From assembly GCA_027578915.1 (NCBI GenBank), contig JANBTT010000007.1, forward strand, positions 1 to 64,000: a stretch of 64,000 nucleotides of DNA. The letters run 5' to 3'. Below are positions 42,644-53,108 of this stretch, in pieces (the first letter of the stretch is position 1; each line of letters begins with the position of its first letter). A program made the position numbers and the translations under genes. The stretch comes from Coemansia sp. RSA 1200 (Eukaryota > Kickxellomycota > Kickxellomycetes > Kickxellales > Kickxellaceae). The notes beneath the pieces are model-generated. The model was not told the origin of the DNA, made no database searches, and saw nothing but the letters and a program-made list of their open reading frames with translations.

Positions 42644-45600
42644 ATGCACATCAAAAGGGTACGTGACATATGGATGGATATGGCCGAAAGAACAGCACAG
42701 AACATCAAAGCAGTGTATCAACTAAACATATCCCACTCTACTTGTCTGTTAATATTATTACTATGATAGATTACCATCCAGGGGTTCAAGTCCTACAAGG
42801 ACGAAACCACAACGGATCCACTGAGTCCGCACCACAACGTCGTAGGCAAGTAGATAACAACAATTCAAAACAAGAGTCAGGACCTCTATTGCTACTGATC
42901 TTAACGTAGTTTTATTAGGTTGTCTCTGAAGGAGAAAGGGGCAAATCTGGCTAATGCGCAGCAAAAGAAATCACGGTGCTAATTCTGTTAATTTATATAT
43001 GATATAGTCGGGCGCAACGGATCGGGGAAGAGCAACTTTTTTGCTGCGGTGCGGTTCGTGCTGAGCGACGCCTACACGAATCTGGGACGCGAGGAGCGGC
43101 AGGCGCTGCTGCACGAGGGGCCAGGACCAACCACGATGTCAGCGTTTGTGGAGATAGTCTTTGATAACAGCGATAATCGGTTCCCGACAGGCAAAGACGA
43201 AACGGTAGTCCGACGCACGGTTGGGCTGAAGAAGGACGATTACTCGTTGGACAAGAAAAGCTCAACCAAGAGCGAGATCAGCAGTCTTCTGGAGAGCGCG
43301 GGGTTTTCGCGGTCTAATCCATACTATATCGTGCCCCAGGGACGGGTCACGTCGCTCACCCATGCCAAAGACGCCGAGCGACTTGCATTGTTGAAGGAAG
43401 TGGCTGGCACTAAAGTGTACGAGGCGCGGCGGGAGGCCAGTCTGAAGATCATTGATGACACCGAGCGCACGCGCGCAAAGATATCGGAGGACCTGAAGCT
43501 GATTGAGGAGCGGTTGGGTGAGCTCGACTCTGAGAAGGACGAGCTTGAAAAATATCGCACGCTGGACCGCGAGCGCCGGTGTCTCGAGTACGCAATCTAC
43601 ACGGTTGAGCAGGAGGACGTTGTGGAGCAACTGGACGAGATTGACGTTAGGCGCGAGGGTCTCGTGGTGGCCGTCAATGCGCGACAGGAGGCCTGCGGTG
43701 ATCTTGAGCGCCAGACAATGGATCTGGAGCCCGAGATCAGGGCTGCAAAGCAGGCGCTGGAAATCCTGCGTGTGGAGCACGAGCAGTTGGCCAGGGAGGC
43801 CGAGGACCATGCGCGCACCCGCGCTAAGGTTGAGTCTGCGATCCAGGATCTGGAGCAGGACCGCGCGTCGGGCCGCGACAGCATCACGGAGCTTCGACGG
43901 TCCGTCGACGGTCTTTCGCGCGACGTGCGCAGTCGTGAGAGCGAGCTGGCCACCGTTGAGGGCGAATACGCGCGTGCGCTGGAGTCCGAGACACGGCTGC
44001 GCGAACAGTTCGAAATTGCCGACCAGCAGCGCAAGTCGCTGTTGCAGAAGCAGGGCCGCAGCGGCCATTTTGCGAGCAAGGCCCAACGCGACACGTGGCT
44101 GCAGAACGAGATTGCTCGGCTCCAGACGTCGGTGGAGCTACACCGGGCGCAGGTTGCGGCTACCGAGGAGGAGCAGGCGGAGCTACGTGGGCGACTGGAC
44201 GAGATTCAGACGGCTGCTGCGGCGGCCAGGGTCAAGGCCGACGCGTGTGCGGAGCAGATCAGCGCGACACAGGCGCGGGAGATCGGAATCAGGGAGGAGC
44301 GGGAGGCGAAGAGCGGCCGTCGCAAGGAGCTGTGGCGGAAGCAGGCGCGGCTGGAGACGGAGGCCACCGATGTGCGCGAGGAGCTCAAGCGCGCCGAACG
44401 CGCACTCGGCGGTACCGTGGATCGCGCGACCGGCGAAGGCCTTCACGCTTTGCCTGGCATCCGCGAGCGCCTTGGACTCAGCGGCGTGCACGGCCCGTTG
44501 TTCGAGCTGTTTGAGGTTGACGAGACGTACCGCTCGTGCGTGGAGGCCATTGCCGGCGCCAGCCTGTTCCACGTGGTGGTTGACTCGGACGACACGGCGT
44601 CGCGGATCATGGATGAGCTGAGTCGCAGGAAACTGGGCCGCTTGACGTTCATGCCGCTCAACCGGTTGCGTCCGGCGCCCGCGACGTATCCGGCAGCCAG
44701 CGATGCTATCCCGATGATCGAGCGGCTTCGTTTCAACCGCCGGTACCAGCGCGCCTTCGAACAGGTGTTTGGCCGAACCATCATTTGCCCGTCGCTTGAG
44801 GTTGGCAGCGGCTACGCGCGCAGCATGAACCTGACGGCTGTGACGCTGGAGGGCGACAAGGTCGACCGGCGTGGCGAGCTGATGGGTGGGTTCTCGAGTC
44901 GCAAGGGATCGCGCCTCGATGCCGCACGGACGCTGGTGCGTGCGCAGACGAGGGCACACGAGGCCGCGCGCCAGGAGGCCGAGATTGCGGCCGAGATTGT
45001 TGCGCTGGACGGCGAGATCACCGCGCTGCACAGCGAGTTGCAGACATCTGCCGCCCGAGCAGTGCAGGCTGCCAACGAGCGCAGTGCCGCCAAGCAGGAG
45101 CTGAAGCAGCTGGCCACGTCCGAGACTAGCGCTAAGTTGATGGCCGAGAACGCAGGCAAGGCGGTCGTTGCTCTCGGTGCACAGCTACGTGGCGCCGAAC
45201 ATGAGCTGCTTGCGCTGCAGACGGAGCTTGGCACGCCGTACGCACGGAGCGGTAGTTTCTCCGCAGCCGAGCGCGCGCAGCTTGAGCAGCTCACGGTGCA
45301 GGCCGACACGCAGGCCACGGAACTTGCGCAGCTTGTGGCTGCGCGCGTGGGGCTCGAGGGCCGCCGCAACGTGCTGCAGAACGAGCTTGGGCTCGGGATG
45401 CGGCTGCGCCTCGAGGACGCGCAGCGCCAGCTCGACCAGGCCGTTGCCGATAACCCCGACAAGGCCATCGGCGTACGTAGCAGAGACCTTGCGAAGGTGG
45501 CCGCAATGCAGGAGCAGGTCGCGCAGCAGCTGGCCACCACGCATCGAGAGATCGAGGACAAGTCGCGCGAGATTGCGGATCTTGCCACGCAATTGGACGA

Positions 45601-46537
45601 GACGCGCGCACGACTGGATACGGAGACCAGGCGCGCACAGGGCGACACCGAGCAGCTGGACAAGTGTCTTGCGCAGCGCAACCTGTATCTGCAGAAGAAG
45701 AACGAGTACACGCGCAATATCCAGGATCTCGGCGTGCTTCCCGAGGAGGCGTTCCGCAGCTTCAATCGTGTGCAGCTTCCGAAGCTGGCGAAGAAGCTGC
45801 ACAAGACCAACGAGCGGCTCAAGACGTTTGGCCACGTCAATAAGAAGGCCTTTGAGCAGTTCACCATCTTTGCGCGTCAGCGTGAAGGAATCCAGCAGCG
45901 CAAGCGTGAGCTCGACCAGTCGGCCGCGTCGATCGAGGAGCTCATCGAGGTGCTGGATCAGCGCAAGGACGAGGCCATCGAGCGCACATTCAGCCAGGTG
46001 TCCCGCTACTTTGGCGAGGTGTTCTCCAAGCTGGTGCCTGCAGGTCGGGGCTCTCTGGTCATGCAGAGACGACCCGGTTTGGATCAACAGATCCAGCAAG
46101 GCGGAGCCGCAAACGACTTCGCGATGGATGACGACGACGACAATGCCTCTGCATCGGTGGAGAACTACACGGGCGTTGGGATCCGCGTATCGTTCAACAG
46201 CACGACCGACGAGGGCCTGCAGATGCAGCAGCTGTCCGGCGGCCAGAAGTCGCTGGTTGCGCTGGCGCTGATCTTCGCCATCCAGCAGTGCGATCCGGCG
46301 CCGTTCTACCTGTTCGACGAGATCGATGCAAACCTCGATGCCGTGCACCGGACCGCCGTGGCCGACATGCTCCACGAGCTGAGCCGCGGCTCGCAGTTCG
46401 TCACCACCACCTTCCGCCCAGAAATGCTGGTCCATGCCGACAAGTTCTACGGCGTCACGTTTGAGAACAAGGTCTCCCAGATCTCCACAATCACGCAGGG
46501 TGCTGCCGTGTCGTTCATTGATGAGGTGCAAACCTAA
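42644..46537 (+). CDS. SMC3: Cohesin subunit Smc3
   Basis: CDS join(42644..42658, 42770..42845, 43008..46537), 1206 residues. Exon 1 is only MHIKR; exon 2 encodes ITIQGFKSYKDE...HHNVV; exon 3 resumes at the Walker A VGRNGSGKS (residues 32-39). Intron 1 is GT-AG (111 nt); intron 2 is GC-AG (162 nt, G|GCAAGT to ATATAG). The Eco1 acetylation pair KK is at 105-106 in VGLKKDDYSL. Two coiled coils flank the hinge (about 500-670, GVHGPLFELFEV). The ABC signature LSGGQKS is at 1106-1112 and Walker B FYLFDEID follows. Smc3 closes the cohesin ring that holds sister chromatids. Length equals the family norm (about 1200-1220). An MCB cluster upstream suggests G1/S expression. Confidence 0.96.
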
Positions 46538-47198
46538 CTGATTTAATAACCGCTCATTTTTTGCTTGTTCGTTTGTTTGTTTGTGCCTTTTGGCGGATTT
46601 AGACGTTGACATCCCATCCATGTGTTGACAGTGAATAACGTCATTTCAAACAACATGCAACCGATGTTAATCCCCATTTTTATTTTCCACCTCTTATTTC
46701 CTTCTTATTCCTTTTGCCCCCACCCATCTTGGCGATCCCTTTTTCTTTACTCTCATTATCAAAGAACGAAAATGAGAATCACAAGAGATGTTGTCTAAAG
46801 TGTGGAAAAATGTAAACCGATATCAATTTTTCTCTTTGCTGGTCCTGCTTCTTTGCAGCCCGAGTGGAAAAAAAGTGAAGAAAAAGCAACTAAATGGTTC
46901 CTTTTATTGTCATTCCTTTTTTTATTTTACAAACATTAAAGTCTCCTTCTTTTTCCACTCTTTCTTTATTTCAGCTATTATATATTTGTTTTAATACTTT
47001 GGTGGATTCTAAAAAGATATATATAAAGCCTATAGGATATTATAGTTGTTCCTTCTCCTCCCTTTTTTTGGTATTAAAAAGAAGTATTTGCTGGTTTCAT
47101 CTTCTTTTTCTTCCACCACATATATTTCTTTCTCAATTTTTTTTACACACTAGCATATACATCAGCATTCTTTCACAGTAAAACAAATACGCCAAGTC
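46538..47198. other. Intergenic between SMC3 and first GPI protein
   Basis: AT-rich, no gene. A TATA box lies at 47018-47027, followed by a T-rich leader. Confidence 0.4.
47018..47027 (+). promoter_or_regulatory. TATA box of acidic GPI-type wall protein gene
   Basis: TATATATAAA about 170 bases before ATG 47199, with pyrimidine-rich sequence between. Typical of strongly expressed wall-protein genes. Confidence 0.5.
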
Positions 47199-47738
47199 AT
47201 GCAGTTCACAAACCTCTCTGTTGCCCTATTTGCGCTTGCCGCACTTGCTGCTGCCGCCCCAGCCGCCGACGGCGAAGGACCACGCACGCTCTCGCGTATC
47301 GGGCATGCTGTCGAAAGCGATAATACTGCGACATCGGCCACCGATGGCGTGGAAACCAACGAGCCGGCATCCGAGGACGGCGGAGATGACGCTCACGACC
47401 AGAGCAGCGATGCCGAGGAGTCGCAGGACGACGATAGTGCGTCGGCAGATGCGTCATCGCACGACGAATCCAGCAGCGACGATAGCAGCAGCAGCACTGC
47501 TGATTCGTCTAGCCCCGAAGACTCTGAGGACGCTGGTGACTCCGATACTGAGGATTCTAGTGATGATACTGAGGAGCAGGCGGATACTTCAACGCTCTTT
47601 GTGGATGGCTCTACCTCCGTCATCACGCTCTCGGAGGCCACGTTCACGAGCAACGCCCGCTCGCTTAAGAATGCGGTTTCGGCCGTTACTCTGGCTGTTG
47701 CTGCCGGAAGCGCGTCTGTGCTTTTGTCCGCCTTCTAA
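47199..47738 (+). CDS. Secreted Asp/Ser-rich protein, putative GPI anchor
   Basis: 179 residues. A signal peptide (about 1-20, MQFTNLSVALFALAALAAAA) is followed by a middle (about 45-130) made almost only of Asp, Ser, Glu and Thr. A short ordered-looking segment (DTSTLFVDGSTSVITLSEATFTS) comes next, and a C-terminal hydrophobic stretch ending in LLSAF fits a GPI-attachment signal. It is probably a highly acidic, O-glycosylated cell-wall or plasma-membrane surface protein. The many DSS/DDS units would bind cations strongly. No domain family recognised; an anchored mannoprotein is the best reading. Confidence 0.7.
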   Translation: MQFTNLSVALFALAALAAAAPAADGEGPRTLSRIGHAVESDNTATSATDGVETNEPASEDGGDDAHDQSSDAEESQDDDSASADASSHDESSSDDSSSSTADSSSPEDSEDAGDSDTEDSSDDTEEQADTSTLFVDGSTSVITLSEATFTSNARSLKNAVSAVTLAVAAGSASVLLSAF

Positions 47739-48652
47739 GCTGAACAACTTTTGGTTTTTCCAAACACAGCATCCTCTTTTTTGTTTCTTTCTCTCTGGGC
47801 CTTGTTATTTTCTTGGCTTGTAAACAGTTTTTCTTCCTATCTTTCTTTCTTTATTGTCTCTCCTTTTTTTCTTGGTTGGATATGTCAATTACTATCGGGT
47901 TCACCCCCATAAAAACAATTAAAACCCTCCCAAGGCTGCTTGGAGGCCAAAGAAGTTGCTGTTGGAGGATAAAACAGCATTAGACACCGATGGTAAAAGC
48001 GGTCCGACGGTTTGGGAAACATGTGCGATATTAAATAGAATACAAGAAAACAGTTGTGGCTATTTATATATAACCCAATATCCACATGTGGGGGAATGAC
48101 ATGTAATGTAGCAGATGATCTGAGCCATCTATCTAATCTAATTATTCTGGTCGAAACCATCAACTAACAATGGATAGCGGTGGTTCAGTATTGTGATACT
48201 TTGTTTTCCTCGGAAATGGGGAAGGAGGCGTTGGTGCTTATTTTTATTTGCTCATCCATTCATATTCTAGACCATGAAAACCCCTCTAAAAATTTATGTA
48301 AATATGATAAATACTTTTATTGTCATTTACGCCATTAACGTCTGTGTAACATTTCATTCCAAACAAATGCCGATATTTTAACTTTATTCTACGCATGAAC
48401 CGTTGCACAAAACAAGACCTTTCAAAAATATAACACCACCACCATATTTATTCCACCACATTGCTTTGCGAGCTGGTAGTTCAACAGTTCTTTTTTCTTT
48501 TTTCTCTTCGTTATTGAAACAAAAAAGCCAATTTTCATTCTTCAACGTTTATTCTTTTGCTTTTGCTTTTCTTGCAATTCTTGCAATTTACAGTACTTTA
48601 GGTTCTTTATATACTCCATATTATACGGATCTACGCGCGATCAAAAACAAGA
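47739..48652. other. Intergenic between the two GPI-type genes
   Basis: About 0.9 kb, AT-rich, no gene supported. A TTATATACT element at about 48,607 lies only 40-45 bases before the next ATG; a T-rich tract covers 48,485-48,600. Confidence 0.4.
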
Positions 48653-49054
48653 ATGAAGGTCTACAACGCAGCTCTGGCTTATTCTGGTATTATTGCAGCC
48701 GCTGCCAATCTGGCGGTCGCTCAGCTTGCAGAGTCCTCTTCTTCGGCTGTCGCTAGTTCTGGGGTTAGCACCGATTCGCTGTCGGGTGGAACCGATGTAA
48801 TGGGCAGCAGCAGTGGCAGTAGCGGCAGCAGCGGCAGCACTGGCACTGCCACTGGCACTGGTAGCGGGACGTCGTCTACTGCCACCGGTTCTGACACCTC
48901 GTCAACCACGAGCGATGAAAAGTCAACTACCTCCACCTCCTCTAACACAAGCGGCGCCAACGGCAGGTTCTCTGTGTTTGCGGGCGGCTCTTCTGCAACG
49001 TATGGAGCAACTGCTGCTCTAATTGCAGTAATGGCCGCTGCCTCCTACTACTGA
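48653..49054 (+). CDS. Ser/Thr/Gly-rich mannoprotein, putative GPI anchor
   Basis: 133 residues. A signal peptide (about 1-23, MKVYNAALAYSGIIAAAANL) is followed by a Ser/Thr/Gly low-complexity body with SGSSGSS and TGTATGTGSG repeats. A tail with a small-residue site near SGANGRFS precedes a C-terminal hydrophobic stretch ending AAASYY. This is the usual plan of short GPI-anchored wall mannoproteins in fungi. It lies 0.9 kb from a second protein of the same plan but different composition; the two do not align, so they are not simple duplicates. Confidence 0.72.
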   Translation: MKVYNAALAYSGIIAAAANLAVAQLAESSSSAVASSGVSTDSLSGGTDVMGSSSGSSGSSGSTGTATGTGSGTSSTATGSDTSSTTSDEKSTTSTSSNTSGANGRFSVFAGGSSATYGATAALIAVMAAASYY

Positions 49055-49477
49055 TTAGGATAGAAAATAAAGTATTTCGTTTTTTCTTTGTTTAAGAAAT
49101 ATTAGTTTATAACTTATTTCTTCTTGAATAAGAATAACCAAAAACTCATATTCTGTAATCTCTGGGTACACCGTGTTGCTGCTTTGGTATTATTGAAATA
49201 TGTGGTTTCAATAAGAGAGCTCGCTGACTAATTATTGCTTCCTCAATTTAAAATGCGATTGATGTTTTAACGAGGTGAGTGGTAATGACTTTGTGAACAG
49301 ATTATAATGCCCTAAAAAGGTAAGCTAATGAGAAACACCTTCTTTTTAAAAAATCCATCTTTCTGAAAAAAGATAATTAGAACCCACAGTTGTTATTCAC
49401 CTCATCAGAAATCACTGATATCAATTCCACCACATTAATACCAATTTTGCAAGTACGAAATAATCGTTGATTGCAAC
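49055..49477. other. Intergenic, AT-rich
   Basis: Contains the AATAAA-type end of the mannoprotein gene at about 49,066. No gene seen. Confidence 0.35.
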
Positions 49478-49849
49478 ATGTACTTTTTGCTGTGGCTTTC
49501 AAGTTTAGCCCTGGCAGGAATCACTTGTGCAGTCATCAGAACCATGGTAAATATACTCATGGATATCATGTTTTTTCCCATTGTTTCTTTCACAAGATAC
49601 TATTTCTTTATTTCCACAAACATCACACTTATAATAGCATTTTTTCAACGATATGTCCTTGTCCCTCCTGCGTTCTCTCATTTTTTTAGCTGTAAGAAGA
49701 GAATATGGTGTGTTGAAAAGCTTGAAAGAAAAATATTGTTGTTTGGATTCACTAGTTCGGCTGGCAATCAAAGGAAGAGTGGGCCATCTTATATCAAAAT
49801 GCGCCATTGTAAAAAAAATGGGGTTTCACTATTATTCAAGATTGTTTAA
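49478..49849 (+). CDS. Small hydrophobic protein, hypothetical
   Basis: 123 codons from ATG 49478. It begins with a signal-peptide-like stretch (MYFLLWLSSLALAGITC), followed by further hydrophobic segments (MVNILMDIMFF and ITLIIAFFQRYVLV) and a basic tail with several Cys and Lys. I do not recognise a family. Support for coding is indirect: a diverged copy 1.25 kb downstream keeps the same frame in two blocks (MVN-I/V-LMD and TLIIAFFQ / TFVIAIFQ, then FSHF), with mainly conservative changes. An alternative reading has GTAAAT at 49549 as a splice donor. It may be a young or decaying lineage-specific gene. Confidence 0.35.
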   Translation: MYFLLWLSSLALAGITCAVIRTMVNILMDIMFFPIVSFTRYYFFISTNITLIIAFFQRYVLVPPAFSHFFSCKKRIWCVEKLERKILLFGFTSSAGNQRKSGPSYIKMRHCKKNGVSLLFKIV

Positions 49850-50728
49850 TTCAGATATTCTCAATCTGGGGACATCTCCCCCATTCAAATAATAATCAAT
49901 AGACTAGTATGGCGGCCAATGATGTATTGTGAGTGTTTGAAACCTTCTTCCATTTTCTTACGTATATTGCTTTTTTTATTTAGAAAGTTGTGTAAAAGCA
50001 TCTTCAAATAATTAATATTGCGTCAGAACTCTGGGGAGCAACCCCAATGCCTTTTGACAGCTGACATATTATTCATTGATCTTGCATGCAGCAAAAAAAA
50101 ATGCTGAACCTAATTATACTTTGTAATTAGATATTGTAATAGCAGAGTAATAAATGTCAATATCTAGTGCTTGTTACAGTGTATCTAGCAAAAGTAAAAT
50201 TCAATGTAATTGTTATATTAAGATAGGAAATGATAAATATTTTTAAAGTTATAATGTTTTAGATGGGTAGTATTTTTATTGTATGTAGTAATTGAAAAAC
50301 CTACGTTTCCTTCTTTGCTGTGCAAAACTTTAACAAGACAATTAAGAAAATATGACTAGTTGATAACCCAAGCCATGTTGACTATTTTTAAGGCTATTGA
50401 GGCATAGCAAATTCCATTATTGATAACAGTAGCTCTGGAAACAATCTGATTACTCACAATGACACAGGCATGAGAATGAGTACCCAGAGTAATACTCTGG
50501 CAATGCATAATAACTTTAGTATAAAAAGGACACTCTAAGCAAAAAACTAGCGCATCATACATCGCAAGGATGTGTCAAAAATAGCGACAATGGTTTAATA
50601 TGTTTTCCCTCTAGCAGTTCACAAATGTGAATTTCTATTTGTCTAATATATGTAAACCCTTTAATTTATTATATTAAAAGCTGTCTACAGTAAACGCATC
50701 TCGGTTTTATTGCAAATTCTATGTAAAC
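49850..50728. other. Intergenic, AT-rich
   Basis: Very AT-rich, no gene. Separates the small hydrophobic ORF from its decayed copy. Confidence 0.35.
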
Positions 50729-51020
50729 ATGTTTTTGCTGTTTCTGGTGCCATCAACATCTATTCCTTCATTAAAGTGCAAGGTTCATTGCTTTGCTTAT
50801 ATTAAGAGTTTCAACCAGTACAGGAAGAATTTGTGCAATCCATGGAATGATGGTAAATGTACTCATGGACATGATTTTTTAGACAATAAGTTCTGTCTTC
50901 GTTTTTACAGGCCTTACATTTGTAATAGCAATATTTCAACTCTTTGCATTTTTCCCTCTCGAGTTCTCTCATTTTAATAAAAAAGAATATAATATATCAA
51001 GTAATAAGAATTTTATTTGA
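50729..51020 (+). pseudogene. Decayed copy of the small hydrophobic gene
   Basis: Nucleotides 50,825-50,985 align with 49,525-49,685 (shared GGTAAAT-TACTCATGGA, GTAATAGCA-TTTCAA and GTTCTCTCATTTT segments). The reading frame of the first copy is interrupted here by an in-frame TAG after MVNVLMDMIF, and the N-terminal part does not stay in the same frame. Either a pseudogene, or a gene in which the TAG region is intronic. Confidence 0.4.
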
Positions 51021-51409
51021 TGGTTAGACTACTTTCAGTTGGTAATAGAAACAGAGAAAGTTGCCTATTTATACCTAAATGGGCTCTATAATAAAAAGTG
51101 TTAATACCTTTACTATCATTTAACTTGAATATTGTCAATCTGTTAACAGACTACAGACAGCAGAAAGTTTGAATCTGTAAATAGATATTGGGCTAGACTA
51201 AATGAATTTGATACAAACAAAATTTAATTTGTTTCTTAATGAATATCTTCAATTTGGAAACAAATCTGGATAGAAAGAAGGTGACTTTGGTCATCTTACT
51301 AAAATTTTGCAAATACATCCCTACTTTTCATAATACGTAGCGCACCAGTTAGCAAAGTTGCGGCCATAAAAAATACACCGCTGTATATAATCAATGGACC
51401 ATAGTCAGT

Positions 51410-52636
51410 TCAATGTCCATAGTCGTCCAGCAGCACTCCGCCAACCGGCGCACTGATAAACGTTCCTATGGTATAAGAAATAAACATCAAGCCTAGGATA
51501 CTTGAGAGACGCTCGATTCCAAACAGTTCAGCCGTGACAACCGGAAGAAGCGTGTCGATGCTGCTGCTGGCAATTCCAAAAACCACAGCTGAGGCAACAA
51601 GTGTGCCAAGTGACTTGAATGGCAGCCAGATGGCGAATAGAGAGACTGCTGAGATTAGGAAGGTGACAAACATTGTGTTGAGCGTGCCCACACGGTCGCC
51701 AAGGATTCCGGTGGCTATGCGCCCTACTATGCTGGAAGCATTTAGCATTGACGAGATGTTGGCGCCCCAGTTTTTTGACAGCTTAAGCACAACAGCCGAG
51801 TAAGACGTCATAAAATAATACGGCATGTAATATGCGCCGCCAGCAAAAATGGTGGCCAAAAACACAAGTGCGAATGGTGCACTCTTCAAAGCCCGGAAGT
51901 CAATAATTTTGCTTCTACGAGGCAGCTCAAAGCGCTTCTTCATTAATGGGCTAAGCCCCACGCTAAAGACCATCATTATCAGCGCAGTGGCACGCAGGGC
52001 CCACTTGTATCCTACTGAGGACAAGAGTGCACGCACAGCATACGACATCCACAGACCACCAATGGACCCGCCAGCCACGGTTATCCCCGTTGCAAGTGCT
52101 CTGTACTTGTCCATCCATTGGCCGGGCAAGCTCATTGTCGGAATCAATACAAGCGATCCGCTGGCACCAAACAGAATGCCCTGTGTGAAAATAAGCGCAA
52201 TAGGAGAATTGCAGGCGGATGAAATCAACAGACACGCTCCCATCAGTATCCCGCCGATAGCAACGATTATCTGCGACTTGTACTGCTCTACCAGCACGCC
52301 CCCGACTACGCCAAAAAGGCAAATGAATCCAAACTGCAAACTACCAATCCAAGACAGCGTTGACGAGGGCGTAGTGGGAAACACATGCAGCTGGTACTCC
52401 TGCAAGTACACGCCAAATGAGTTGGTGTATCCAGTGACCAGCATGAACAGAATAAATGAGCTGCTCACAACCATCCATCCGCGCAGGGTGTCAGGGGGGG
52501 GACTGATTGCATTCAGCTTGGACTCCTCATTGGCCACCGCATTGGATGCAACCTCGGTTCCCTCGCTTGCCAATGGACTTGAGGCCATGTCTGGTTCCTT
52601 TTCGTCAACGGGCTCTGGCCTTGATCTAATCGACAT
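51410..52636 (-). CDS. MFS monocarboxylate-type transporter, truncated by stop
   Basis: 408 residues from ATG 52636. This is a major facilitator of the fungal monocarboxylate-permease-like group (MCH/MCT): GWMVV at the first helix, NSFGVYLQEYQLHVFP, SSTLSWIGSLQFG, and the cytoplasmic-loop motif LVEQYKSQ. It ends at a TGA (51410-51412) right after LLDDYGH, where its tandem neighbour continues for about 40 residues (last helix). Beyond the TGA the same frame stays open to TAG at 51299-51301 and still resembles the neighbour (PLIIYSGVFF...DVFAKF versus SLIIYNGVFF...SIFAKI). So it is either recently truncated and lacks helix 12, or the stop is read through. Substrate unknown. Confidence 0.8.
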   Translation of the reverse strand: MSIRSRPEPVDEKEPDMASSPLASEGTEVASNAVANEESKLNAISPPPDTLRGWMVVSSSFILFMLVTGYTNSFGVYLQEYQLHVFPTTPSSTLSWIGSLQFGFICLFGVVGGVLVEQYKSQIIVAIGGILMGACLLISSACNSPIALIFTQGILFGASGSLVLIPTMSLPGQWMDKYRALATGITVAGGSIGGLWMSYAVRALLSSVGYKWALRATALIMMVFSVGLSPLMKKRFELPRRSKIIDFRALKSAPFALVFLATIFAGGAYYMPYYFMTSYSAVVLKLSKNWGANISSMLNASSIVGRIATGILGDRVGTLNTMFVTFLISAVSLFAIWLPFKSLGTLVASAVVFGIASSSIDTLLPVVTAELFGIERLSSILGLMFISYTIGTFISAPVGGVLLDDYGH

Positions 52637-53108
52637 GCTTTCTTTTCAGGACAATAACAAAACAAAATATTATAGACGAAATTTGGAAATCCAAATGGAA
52701 AAGGAAGTATAAAATTGATACGGCTCATGATGGAGGAAATGACATGGTTTATATGTATATCGCTCAATGTTGGGGAAAATATGCTCATAGCCCATTACTT
52801 CCGAATGCAAACATGTTTCTTTCATTTTTGGCAAACAAGTTTGACTAAATTTGCATTGTGCGAAATGAAAATCAGATAAAGGAAGCACCACAGGCAGAAT
52901 CAACAGAATCAATGTTGAGATCCATGCATCAGAAAATCCGGAAGATTCATGTCAAGTTCCGCACATGTGGACAGTGCAAATGTGTAGATTATGTTTCAAC
53001 AATCTATTATCCATTATTTTAATAAGCATATTCTATAATTAATAATCTAAAAACAAAAGCTGAAGTGGGGAGGAAATAAACAATCCAGGGGATTTAAACA
53101 ACGCTATT
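52637..53108. other. Spacer between tandem MFS genes
   Basis: 472 bp, AT-rich; contains the promoter of the truncated MFS gene and the 3' end of the intact one. No gene seen. Confidence 0.4.

Noticed and set aside
42776..42795. GGTTCAAGTCC resembles a tRNA B box
   Set aside because: It is exon 2 of SMC3 (GFKSYK codons), and no acceptor stem or A box surrounds it.
45185..46621. Antisense open frame of 478 codons across SMC3
   Set aside because: Shadow of the SMC3 coiled coil and ATPase head; Leu/Arg/Gln-rich composition follows the sense codons.
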